A DNA stretch of 12,179 bases from Propionibacterium sp. (GTDB lineage: Bacteria > Actinomycetota > Actinomycetes > Propionibacteriales > Propionibacteriaceae): contig DURG01000039.1 of the NCBI GenBank assembly GCA_012837465.1, positions 1 through 12,179 of the forward strand. The letters are read 5' to 3'. Below the pieces are notes generated by a model. It saw nothing but the letters and a program-made list of their open reading frames with translations. It ran no database searches and had not been told where the DNA came from. The position numbers and the translations under genes are program-made. Positions 1 through 6,497 of the stretch are shown here, piece after piece (position 1 is the first letter of the stretch; each line of letters begins with the position of its first letter).

Positions 1-927
1 CGCGGGGCTGTCGGGCAGGAGTGCCGCTGCGAGGGTGGGGTTGTCGCTGCCGCCGGTGCGGGCCAGTTCCTGGCGGGCACGGCGCACCGCGGCGAGCAGT
101 TCCCGGCCGTCCTCGATGCGGGCCCGCGGGTCGCGGCGGGTGGCGGCGAGGACGAGGGTGTCGAGGTAGTCGGGGATCTGCCAATCGGCGTCGTGGCCAA
201 TCTCGGCGAGCCGCTCCGACGGCTTCTCGATGTCGACGTTCACGTGCCGGTAGGCGATCTGGTAGTTGTTCTCGCCGGTATGGGGCTTCTTGCCGGTGAG
301 CAGTTCGAACAGCACGACGCCGGCCGAATACACGTCGCTGCGGCCGTCGGGCCGGGCGTGCGTGACGAGTTCCGGCGGGAGGTAGGAGGCAGTGCCGACG
401 AGGATGCCGGTGGCGGTCATCTGCGGGGAACCGACTTGGCGGGCGAGCCCGAAGTCGGCCACCTTGACCTGCCCACGGCGGGTGATCATGACGTTCTCGG
501 GCTTGATGTCGCGGTGCACCACACCGGCTTCGTGGGCGGCGGCGAGCGCGGCCGCGACCTGTTCGAACAGGTCGAGCGCCTGGTCCGGGGGGAGGGGCGC
601 ATCGCGGCTGATCATCCGGCGCAACGTCTCGCCCTCGATGAACTCCATCACGATGTAGGGCTGGCCCTGCGAGGAGCCCTGGTCGAAGATCGAGACCACG
701 GACGGGTGGGACAAGACGGCGGCGGAGCGGGCCTCACGGTCGAACTTGGCGGCGAACTCATCGTCCTCGCCCAGGTCCGAGCGCATGACCTTCACCGCGA
801 CCACGCGTGACAGGCGTCGGTCACGCGCTCGATACACCGTGGCCATGCCTCCGCGGGCGACTTTCGCCACGATCTCGTAGCGCTCGTCGAGCACTTGGCC
901 GACCAACGGGTCGAAAGTGCTGTTCAT
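1..927 (-). CDS. Serine/threonine protein kinase, PknL/PknB-like (partial, C-terminus beyond window)
   Basis: Hanks-type eukaryotic-like protein kinase that phosphorylates Ser/Thr on target proteins. 309 residues are visible. The start ATG (927-925) has a GGAG 4 nt upstream (935-932). Visible landmarks: glycine-rich loop ARGGMATVY at residues 24-32, ATP-anchoring lysine in VAVK (K46), helix-C glutamate E65, catalytic HRDIKPEN with D140, DFG at 158-160, and activation-segment end SYLPPE at about 181-186, where the usual SPE/APE reads PPE. The catalytic domain ends at about residue 270 and the frame is still open at base 1. In the family a transmembrane helix and sometimes PASTA repeats follow, but they would lie outside this window. 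The neighbourhood (polyprenyl synthase, MetF) resembles that of mycobacterial pknL, so PknL-like is a synteny-based inference; the kinase assignment itself is secure. Confidence 0.95.
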   Translation of the reverse strand, partial: MNSTFDPLVGQVLDERYEIVAKVARGGMATVYRARDRRLSRVVAVKVMRSDLGEDDEFAAKFDREARSAAVLSHPSVVSIFDQGSSQGQPYIVMEFIEGETLRRMISRDAPLPPDQALDLFEQVAAALAAAHEAGVVHRDIKPENVMITRRGQVKVADFGLARQVGSPQMTATGILVGTASYLPPELVTHARPDGRSDVYSAGVVLFELLTGKKPHTGENNYQIAYRHVNVDIEKPSERLAEIGHDADWQIPDYLDTLVLAATRRDPRARIEDGRELLAAVRRARQELARTGGSDNPTLAAALLPDSPA

Positions 928-980
928 GCCACTCCATGCACGGTCGGGGAAGGAGGCCGTGGGCCCGTTTGCTGGACCCG

Positions 981-986
981 ATTCTA
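981..986 (-). promoter_or_regulatory. Candidate -10 box for the kinase gene
   Basis: TAGAAT read on the minus strand fits the actinobacterial TANNNT consensus. It would start transcription near 974, giving a leader of about 47 nt with a Shine-Dalgarno GGAG before the ATG. No convincing -35 is seen; that position is occupied by the GGTACC dyad at 1006-1017. Confidence 0.4.
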
Positions 987-1005
987 GGCACCCCACCCCA
1001 AGGGG

Positions 1006-1033
1006 GCCGGTACCGGCACGCGGGTTCGGTACC
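1006..1033. promoter_or_regulatory. Paired GGTACC dyads between divergent genes (possible operator)
   Basis: A perfect 12-bp palindrome GCCGGTACCGGC (1006-1017) is followed by a second GGTACC (1028-1033), 19 bp from the start of one GGTACC to the start of the next, about two helical turns. Both lie in the 148-bp gap between the kinase and the ThiE-like gene, over the -35 regions predicted for each. Same-face spacing would suit a cooperative regulator. Only the geometry is visible; no regulator is identified. Confidence 0.3.
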
Positions 1034-1063
1034 AAAGTGCTTCCCGCGATGTCCTTGACGCTA

Positions 1064-1069
1064 TAGATT
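1064..1069 (+). promoter_or_regulatory. -10 box of a probable leaderless promoter (ThiE-like gene)
   Basis: TAGATT matches TANNNT and ends exactly 6 nt before the GTG start at 1076, so transcription would begin on the G of the start codon. There is no Shine-Dalgarno sequence between the two. The -35 position (about 1041-1046, TTCCCG) is weak. Confidence 0.5.
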
Positions 1070-1075
1070 GCCCTT

Positions 1076-1753
1076 GTGACCGCACCACTGTCCCTGACCA
1101 CCCGTCTCAAGTTGGCCCGCCTGGCCATCGTCGTGCCCCCGGAGCGCTCCGGCCCCGAGGCCGCGGACCTTGCCGCCCACGGCGCGGACCTGCTGGTCCT
1201 CACGAGGGGTGAGCGCTCCGTCGAGGAGGCCGCCGAGGGCATTCAGGTGGCCCGGAACCGGCTGTTCGGGCTGCAGACCGTCGTCGCGGCCGATGACTCC
1301 GAGGTCGCCGAGGCCTCTGGCGCAGACGTGCTCTTCCTCAAGCGCCCCGGATGGCGCCCGTTCGGGATCAGGCGCCCGCACGAGTACGCGCTGCTGGGCC
1401 GCTCGATCGACGGCGCCGAGGACGCGGACAAGATCGACGACGACCCCTTCAACTTCGCCTTCGTCGGCCCGGCCGTGGTGGGCGGGCAGGCCAGCGACGC
1501 CATCGCCGAGATGGCCCGCCAGTACCCGCCGACGGGGCTCCCGGCGGGGCCGGTGTGGTTCGCCGCCGGCGGCATCTCGTCGCAGAACGTCGACTCGGTC
1601 GTCGCTGCGGGGGCCCGTCGCGCGGTCGTGTCGACGGCGATCTTCCACGCGGAGGAGCCGTTCCGGGAGGCGCGGGCCATCGCCGACGTGCTGAAGGCCG
1701 CCTGGGATGAGGACCCCGGCGCCCAGGACTACGCGATGGCGTCCTTCCGCTGA
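1076..1753 (+). CDS. Thiamine-phosphate-synthase-like (ThiE/TenI fold) protein
   Basis: 225 residues, start GTG with no Shine-Dalgarno but a well-placed -10, hence probably leaderless. The sequence follows the ThiE/TenI (beta-alpha)8 barrel: strand GADLLVLTRGE (37-47), VVAADDSEVAEASGAD (69-84), LGRSIDGAEDAD (107-118), FAFVGPAVVGG (128-137, the phosphate-loop GP region), then PVWFAAGGISSQNV (159-172) and AVVSTAIF (183-190), which match the family's GGI and SAI-type phosphate-binding loops. However, the QxREK motif with its catalytic lysine and the ND motif of true thiamine-phosphate synthases are not visible (LTRGE and AADDS stand there instead), so the enzyme activity is doubtful and a TenI-like or other barrel role is possible. 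No thi genes are nearby. Its last 25 bp overlap the end of the convergent ATPase gene. Confidence 0.8.
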   Translation: MTAPLSLTTRLKLARLAIVVPPERSGPEAADLAAHGADLLVLTRGERSVEEAAEGIQVARNRLFGLQTVVAADDSEVAEASGADVLFLKRPGWRPFGIRRPHEYALLGRSIDGAEDADKIDDDPFNFAFVGPAVVGGQASDAIAEMARQYPPTGLPAGPVWFAAGGISSQNVDSVVAAGARRAVVSTAIFHAEEPFREARAIADVLKAAWDEDPGAQDYAMASFR

Positions 1754-4104
1754 GCCCAGATCCGGGGCCGTTCACGGCGGATGGCCTTGGTCACCCACCA
1801 GGTCAGCTCCACCAATCCCATGCCGATGAGGCCTGCCACGACGCCGAAGGTGATCTCGTAGGGGTCGCTGATGTCGAGTTCCAGCAACCGGCGGGCGAAC
1901 GGTAGGAAGAACACCAGGAAGTAGAAGCCGTAGGCGAACGCCACCAGGCCGAGGCGCCACCAGTGGTAGGGGCGCGCGACGATGGACAGCACCCAGGTGG
2001 CCGTCATGATCAACGCGATCAGCGTGGCGGTGGAGGCCTGCGTCTCGGCCTTGTCCGACACGTCGCCGAAGCCGCGGGTGACCACGTAGGTGATGATCGC
2101 GGCGCCCGCCACGATGAGGCCGCCGGGGATGGCCACCGCCAGGGTGCGCCACACGAAGCCGGGCCGGGCGCGCTCCCGGTTGGGGGCGAGGCTCAGCAGG
2201 AACGCCGGGATGCCGATGGTGAACCAGCCGACCACGGTCATCTGCAGCGGCAGGAACGGATTGGGCAGCCCCATCAGCCCGATCACCAGCGCCAGCGTGA
2301 TGGCGTAGATGGTCTTGGTGAGGAACAACTTCGCGACGCGCTCGACGTTGCCGATCACCCGTCGGCCCTCCGCGACGACGTGGGGGAGCGTGGCGAACCT
2401 GTCGTCGAGGAGCACGATCTGTGCGACGGCGCGGGTGGCGGGGGCGCCAGAGCCCATCGCGACCCCGAGGTCGGCGTCCTTGAGGGCGAGCACGTCGTTG
2501 ACGCCGTCGCCGGTCATCGCGACGCTGTGGCCGCGCGACTGCAGAGCGTCGACCATCTGGCGCTTCTGCTCGGGCGTGACGCGCCCGAACACGTCCGCCT
2601 CGTCGACGAGGCGGTCGAACTCCTCGCTCGGGGCGGGCAGCGTGCGCGCGTCGATGACGTCGCCGATCTTGACGCCCAACGATCGGGTCACGGCGCCGAC
2701 GGAGGCAGCGTTGTCTCCGGAGATGACCTTGAGCTCGACCCCCTGGTCCTGGAAGTAGGCCATGGTCTCGGCGGCGTCGGGGCGCATCAGCTGGTCGAGG
2801 ACCAGGAGCGCGATGGGCGACAGCGGGCCGGGGGCGTCGGGGGAGTCGACGCGGGTCTGGCACTCGGCCAGTAGCAGCACCCGCCGGCCCGTGGCGCTGA
2901 TCTCCTCGGCCCGGCGCACCAGTCGGCCGCCGCCGGCGAGCACGTCGGGTGCGCCCAGCACCCAGTGCCCCTCGCCGTTGGTGAAGCTGATGCCTGACCA
3001 TTTCTTGGCCGACGTGAAGGGGGCCCTGGCCGTCATCTGCCACGGCTCGGCGGCGGGGTCGATGGCCTCGGCGATGGCCTGCATCGAAGCGTTCGGTGCG
3101 GGGTCTGCAGCAACGAGTTGCGCGAGGATGCGTCGGGTCCGGTCGGGGTCGTCGGTGAGGTCGATGATCTCGCCGAGCGTCATGGCGTTCTGGGTGAGGG
3201 TGCCGGTCTTGTCGGCGCACACCACGCTCACGCGGGCGAGGCCCTCGATGGCGGGCAGTTCGTTGACGAGGCACTGGCGGCGGCCGAGCCGGATGATGCC
3301 GAGCGCGAAGGCCATGGAGGTGAGCAGCACGAGGCCTTCGGGCACCATCGGCACCAGCACTGCCACCATGCGCAGCACCGATTCCTGCCAGGTGGTGTCC
3401 GGCTGGTTGAACTGGACGTAGATCGCCAAGGCGCCCACCGGGAAGAGGAGGTAGCTGACGATCCTGAGGATCTTGTTGATGCCCTGCCGGAGTTCGGAGG
3501 AGACCAGCGTGAACTTGGCGGCCTGTTCGGTCAGTTGCGCGGCGTAGGCGTCGGCGCCCACCTTCTCCGCGCGGTAGGTGCCCGTGCCGGCGATGACGTA
3601 GGCGCCGGAGAGCACCGGGTCGCCGGGGCGCTTGGCGACCGGATCCGCCTCGCCGGTCAGCAGGGATTCGTCCAGCTCCAGGTAGTCGGCGGCGACGACC
3701 GCACCGTCGACGACGACCTGGTCACCGGGGGCGACGGCGATGAGGTCGTCGAGGACCACCTCGTCGCGGCTGATGCGCCGACGCTCGCCGTCGCGCAGCA
3801 CGATGGGGTGCGCCTCGCCGACCACGGCCAGGTTGTCGAGGGTGCGCTTGGCGCGCAGTTCCTGCACGATGCCGACGATCGAGTTGGCGATGATCAGCAG
3901 GCCGAACGCGCCCTGGAGGAGGTGGCCGGTCACGACCACCAGGCAGAACAGCACGAACAGGATGCCGTTGACCCGGGTGAAGACGTTGGCGCGCACGATG
4001 TCCCACGTGCTACGCCCAGAGCGGGAGGGGAGCGTGTTGACCTTGCCGGCCGCGACCCGTTCGGCGACCTCGGTGGAAGTGAGCCCCCTGAGCTCAGTGG
4101 GCAC
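1729..4104 (-). CDS. ctpE: Cation-translocating P-type ATPase, CtpE-like
   Basis: ATP-driven ion pump of the cytoplasmic membrane, 791 residues from the chosen start. Hallmarks in order: two N-terminal membrane helices (about 45-80), actuator-loop LTGE (149-152), M4 MVPEG (253-257), phosphorylation site DKTGTLT with D298, nucleotide-domain KKWSG (about 367-371), hinge TGDGVND (531-537), then a C-terminal block of about six helices (roughly 596-770). Length and the segment GSGAPATRAVAQIVLLDDRFATLP closely recall mycobacterial CtpE (797 aa), reported as a calcium-uptake pump; the substrate here is inferred from that likeness. There is no N-terminal heavy-metal domain and no CPx motif, arguing against a copper or zinc pump. 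Start: GTG at 4104, because a GGAG lies 8 nt upstream; the in-frame GTG at 4113 would overlap that GGAG. The 5' end overlaps the end of the prenyl synthase gene by 11 bp, suggesting coupling. Confidence 0.9.
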   Translation of the reverse strand: MPTELRGLTSTEVAERVAAGKVNTLPSRSGRSTWDIVRANVFTRVNGILFVLFCLVVVTGHLLQGAFGLLIIANSIVGIVQELRAKRTLDNLAVVGEAHPIVLRDGERRRISRDEVVLDDLIAVAPGDQVVVDGAVVAADYLELDESLLTGEADPVAKRPGDPVLSGAYVIAGTGTYRAEKVGADAYAAQLTEQAAKFTLVSSELRQGINKILRIVSYLLFPVGALAIYVQFNQPDTTWQESVLRMVAVLVPMVPEGLVLLTSMAFALGIIRLGRRQCLVNELPAIEGLARVSVVCADKTGTLTQNAMTLGEIIDLTDDPDRTRRILAQLVAADPAPNASMQAIAEAIDPAAEPWQMTARAPFTSAKKWSGISFTNGEGHWVLGAPDVLAGGGRLVRRAEEISATGRRVLLLAECQTRVDSPDAPGPLSPIALLVLDQLMRPDAAETMAYFQDQGVELKVISGDNAASVGAVTRSLGVKIGDVIDARTLPAPSEEFDRLVDEADVFGRVTPEQKRQMVDALQSRGHSVAMTGDGVNDVLALKDADLGVAMGSGAPATRAVAQIVLLDDRFATLPHVVAEGRRVIGNVERVAKLFLTKTIYAITLALVIGLMGLPNPFLPLQMTVVGWFTIGIPAFLLSLAPNRERARPGFVWRTLAVAIPGGLIVAGAAIITYVVTRGFGDVSDKAETQASTATLIALIMTATWVLSIVARPYHWWRLGLVAFAYGFYFLVFFLPFARRLLELDISDPYEITFGVVAGLIGMGLVELTWWVTKAIRRERPRIWAQRKDAIA

Positions 4105-5185
4105 GCTTGACACTCCGCTCGGCCAGTTCGGCCAGAGCGGTGCGGCCGTCGGCGGTCATCTCCACGCCGTCGAGGACGGACAGGGCGTGACGCATGTTCT
4201 CCTCGATCAGGCCGTCGACGTGGGCGCGCGCCCCAGTCGACTCGATGATCTGTGCTGCCCGGTCGACGTCGGTGTCGGTCAGCCCCTCGCTGCCGAGCAT
4301 GTCGTCGAGCTCGCGGGCGTCGTCGTCGGAGGCGTTCGAAAGGGCAGTCAGGACGAGGACGGTGCGCTTGCCCTCATGGATGTCGCCGCCGTGGGGCTTG
4401 CCGGTGACGGCGGGGTCGCCGTAGACGCCGAGCACGTCGTCGCGGAGTTGGAAGGCCCGCCCGATCACGGAGCCGAACTCGGCGAGGGCGCCGAGGAGCT
4501 GGTCGCTGGCGCCACCGAGGGCGGCGCCGATCAGGGAGGGGCGGCGGATGGAGTAGCTGGCGGACTTGTACTCCAGGACGCGACGTGCCACGTCGAGTTC
4601 GTCGGCGAAGGAGGCGGCTCCGGTGATGCCGTACTGGGCGCTGACGTCGAGGAACTGCCCGGCGGTCACCTCGGAGCGCATGGCGCTCAGGTGCGGGCGG
4701 GCGCGGTCCAGGCCGGGTGCGCCGGACTGGTCCACCATCTCGATGCTCCACATGAGCAGGAGGTCGCCCAGCAGGATCGCCGACGAGGTGCCGAACTCGG
4801 CGGCCGAGCCGCGGCCGCCTCGCTCAGCGTGGAGGGCCTCAAGTTGCTTGTGCGCCGCGGGCAGGCCGCGGCGGGTGTCAGCGGCGTCGATGAGGTCGTC
4901 GTGGACGAGCGCGGAGACGTGGAGGAGGTCGAGCGAGCTGGCGACATCGAGCAGCGGCTGCGGGTCCGACGGCTGCCCGGCGGCGGCGACGTAGCTCCAG
5001 TAGCAGTAGGCGGGGCGCAGCCGCTTGCCGCCCGCAGTCGCCTGGCGAGCGATGGGCAGCAGATCCGAGGAGCCGATCTCCTCCAACATGGCCGCTTGAC
5101 GGTTCAGGAAACCGTCGATCGTTTCGCTGATCGCGGACAGCAGGTCGGGGTTGAGCGGGGAGGTCGGGTCTGAGGGAGTGCGCAC
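4094..5185 (-). CDS. idsA: Polyprenyl diphosphate synthase (IdsA-type, GGPP-synthase-like)
   Basis: Trans-isoprenyl diphosphate synthase, 363 residues, which condenses isopentenyl diphosphate onto an allylic diphosphate to make a C15-C20 or longer chain. Diagnostic sites: GGKRLRP (52-58), first aspartate-rich motif DDLID (96-100) followed by TRRG (104-107), Q177 with D180 in the GQFLD segment, K207 in YKSASY, second aspartate region QLRDDVLGVYGDP (247-258) and GKPHGGDIHEGKRT (262-275). The second motif reads DDxxG instead of DDxxD, as in the IdsA/IdsB type enzymes of mycobacteria and corynebacteria. Start GTG 5185 has no Shine-Dalgarno but a TAAACT box 6 nt upstream, so it is probably leaderless. 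It is cotranscribed with the overlapping ATPase and divergent from metF. Chain length and end product cannot be read from the sequence. Confidence 0.93.
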   Translation of the reverse strand: MRTPSDPTSPLNPDLLSAISETIDGFLNRQAAMLEEIGSSDLLPIARQATAGGKRLRPAYCYWSYVAAAGQPSDPQPLLDVASSLDLLHVSALVHDDLIDAADTRRGLPAAHKQLEALHAERGGRGSAAEFGTSSAILLGDLLLMWSIEMVDQSGAPGLDRARPHLSAMRSEVTAGQFLDVSAQYGITGAASFADELDVARRVLEYKSASYSIRRPSLIGAALGGASDQLLGALAEFGSVIGRAFQLRDDVLGVYGDPAVTGKPHGGDIHEGKRTVLVLTALSNASDDDARELDDMLGSEGLTDTDVDRAAQIIESTGARAHVDGLIEENMRHALSVLDGVEMTADGRTALAELAERSVKRAH

Positions 5186-5191
5186 GTGGGC

Positions 5192-5197
5192 AGTTTA
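5192..5197 (-). promoter_or_regulatory. -10 box of a probable leaderless promoter (idsA)
   Basis: TAAACT on the minus strand fits TANNNT and ends exactly 6 nt before the GTG at 5185. The matching -35 position (5215-5220) coincides with the first base of the opposite metF -10 box. No Shine-Dalgarno is present. Confidence 0.5.
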
Positions 5198-5201
5198 GTC
5201 G

Positions 5202-5215
5202 AGCCCGCGCGGGCT
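5202..5215. promoter_or_regulatory. Perfect 14-bp palindrome between divergent idsA and metF promoters
   Basis: AGCCCGCGCGGGCT is perfectly self-complementary and its centre (5208.5) is exactly 11.5 bp from the inner edge of each of the two opposing -10 boxes. This places it where a regulator could affect both promoters at once. In high-GC DNA a GC-only palindrome can arise by chance, so operator function is a proposal. Confidence 0.4.
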
Positions 5216-5219
5216 TCCC

Positions 5220-5225
5220 TATGGT
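5220..5225 (+). promoter_or_regulatory. -10 box of a probable leaderless promoter (metF)
   Basis: TATGGT fits TANNNT and ends 6 nt before the ATG at 5232. A GGAG (5227-5230) sits only 1 nt from the ATG, too close for a ribosome binding site, which favours leaderless initiation. Confidence 0.5.
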
Positions 5226-5231
5226 TGGAGC

Positions 5232-6122
5232 ATGCCTGCGACCACTTCACGACCCCAGACCGTGGGAGACCTGCTCTCCTCGGCCCGGGGTCCCCTCTTC
5301 TCGTTCGAGTTCTACCCCCCGCGGTCCGAGGATGAGGAACCCATCCTGTGGCGGGCCGTGGAGTCGCTGGCGCCGCTCGAGCCCGATTTCGTCTCGGTGA
5401 CCTACGGCGCGACGGGGTCGCGCCGGGACCGCACGATCCATGCGACGCGACGCATCGCCGTCGAGGACGGGCCGCTGACGGTGGGCCACCTGACGTGCGT
5501 GGACCAGTCGAAGGCGGACATCGCGGAGGCCCTCGCGGCCTACCGCGAGGTGGGCGTGACGAACATCCTGGCCATCCGCGGAGACATGCCCGGCGGAGGG
5601 GAGTGGACGAGGCACCCCGATGGCCTGGCCAACGCCACGGAACTGGTGCGCTTCATCAAGGAACAGGGCGACTTCTGCGTGGGCGTCGCTGCGTTCGCGA
5701 ACCCGCACGAGACCACCAACGACCCGGACCTCGATGCCCGGATCCTGCTGGACAAGGTCGAGGCGGGGGCCGAGTTCGCGATCACCCAGTTGTTCTTCGA
5801 CGCGCAGCCCTACGTCGACATGGTGGCCAGGGTGCGAGCGCTCGGCTGCGACATCCCGATCATCCCGGGCATCATGCCACTGACGGTCATCACGCAGATC
5901 GAGCGGTTCGCGGAGTTGAGCGGCCAGCCGCTGCCCGACTCCTTCGTCGCCGACCTCCGCGCGGCGGGATCGAAGGAGGAGGTGCGCGAGATCGGCATGG
6001 CGCACTGCCTCCAGTTGTGCCGCACCCTGCTCGACGCCGGCGCGCCCGGTCTGCAGTTCTTCACGCAGAACCGCAGCAAAGCCACGCGCGAGATCCTGGC
6101 TGCTCTCCGCAGCGACGACTGA
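5232..6122 (+). CDS. metF: 5,10-methylenetetrahydrofolate reductase (MetF)
   Basis: Flavoprotein that reduces methylene-tetrahydrofolate to methyl-tetrahydrofolate, the methyl donor for methionine synthesis. 296 residues, the length usual for the bacterial single-domain enzyme. Visible landmarks: FSFEFYPPR with catalytic glutamate E26 (equivalent to E. coli Glu28), SVTYGA (55-60), HLTCVD (86-91), NILAIRGDMP with D118 (equivalent to Asp120), FANPHE (155-160), AITQLFFD with Q186 (substrate-binding, like Gln183), IIPGIMP (210-216) and the C-terminal GLQFFTQNR (273-281). The start ATG lies 46 bp from the divergent idsA start, which leaves no room for a SAM or cobalamin riboswitch. Cytosolic; no methionine synthase gene is adjacent. 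Confidence 0.96.
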   Translation: MPATTSRPQTVGDLLSSARGPLFSFEFYPPRSEDEEPILWRAVESLAPLEPDFVSVTYGATGSRRDRTIHATRRIAVEDGPLTVGHLTCVDQSKADIAEALAAYREVGVTNILAIRGDMPGGGEWTRHPDGLANATELVRFIKEQGDFCVGVAAFANPHETTNDPDLDARILLDKVEAGAEFAITQLFFDAQPYVDMVARVRALGCDIPIIPGIMPLTVITQIERFAELSGQPLPDSFVADLRAAGSKEEVREIGMAHCLQLCRTLLDAGAPGLQFFTQNRSKATREILAALRSDD

Positions 6123-6159
6123 CCCTCGTACTTGGCCATGCGCCGGCCCCCGGACGCGA

Positions 6160-6333
6160 CGGAAGCAGGCTAAGCAACACTCCCGAAGGTTCAAAGCAGG
6201 GGCTGATGGGGGCCCGACAGGGTTAGGGCGGGCGTTGTGGACCCCGATCCCCAGGCCCAGCACCACCCGGGCCCAAGAGATCGGGATCCACATGGGCGGG
6301 GAGGGCCCCCATCAGACCCTGCGGAAGCAGGCT
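6160..6333. repeat. 12-bp direct repeats flanking the dyad element
   Basis: CGGAAGCAGGCT occurs at 6160-6171 and again at 6322-6333, in the same orientation, on either side of the large inverted repeat. The right copy overlaps the last base of the right arm while the left copy is 24 nt outside the left arm, so these are not a simple target-site duplication. Confidence 0.5.
6196..6322. repeat. Nested inverted-repeat element (cruciform/MITE-like or bidirectional terminator)
   Basis: Outer arms 6196-6215 and 6303-6322 are reverse complements at 19 of 20 positions (core CTGATGGGGGCCC / GGGCCCCCATCAG is perfect over 13). Inside lies a second dyad, 6236-6249 with 6279-6292, matching at 13 of 14 positions (GTGGAccccGATC / GATCGGGATCCAC), and within its loop a 5-bp GGCCC/GGGCC pair (6254-6258, 6269-6273). 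The element sits between two convergent genes (metF and helD), where a two-way terminator would be expected, but the 87-bp gap between the outer arms is longer than a simple terminator. No transposase or convincing reading frame is present. Confidence 0.6.
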
Positions 6334-6497
6334 GGTGTAGAGCCCAAATGCAAGCTGCGGGGGCCCCTTCGATACGTTCGCTCGTACCTCGCGAACACTC
6401 AGGACAGCGCCTTCGACGTGTCACGGTCCTCGCAAGCTCGGACGCGACACGCTCAGGGACCAACGGCGGCGACCTGGCTCTGACGCTCAGTGGGCGG
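6334..6497. other. Gene-free stretch with decayed REP-like palindromic sequence
   Basis: This stretch contains TTCGATACGTTCGC followed by GCGAACACTCAGGAC (6369-6404) with a GTTCGC/GCGAAC stem (6376-6381, 6391-6396), then TTCGAC at 6412, a CGTGTC/GACACG stem (6417-6422, 6446-6451) and ACACGCTCAGGGACC (6447-6461). The phrases TTCGATACG...CTCAGGAC and ACGCTCAGGGACC resemble intergenic repeats I recall as common in actinobacterial chromosomes; this comes from memory rather than a search. No coding signal or ribosome binding site was found. Confidence 0.4.

Noticed and set aside
1054..1059. TTGACG as -35 box for the ThiE-like gene
   Set aside because: It lies only 4 bp from the -10, far short of the 16-18 bp needed.
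1772..3274. Arg/Pro-rich minus-strand frame of 500 codons inside the ATPase gene
   Set aside because: Frame-shifted shadow of the P-type ATPase with no domain signature.
3740..5173. Long plus-strand open frame (477 codons) opposite the ATPase and prenyl synthase
   Set aside because: It is antisense to two unmistakable enzymes, has low-complexity composition and no ribosome site; a high-GC frame shadow.
5186..5231. SAM or cobalamin riboswitch before metF
   Set aside because: The gap is only 46 bp and the promoter abuts the ATG, so there is no leader to fold.
6191..6463. Possible 90-codon minus-strand gene in the metF-helD gap
   Set aside because: Spans the inverted repeats, lacks a Shine-Dalgarno and has no recognisable fold; the repeats explain the sequence better.
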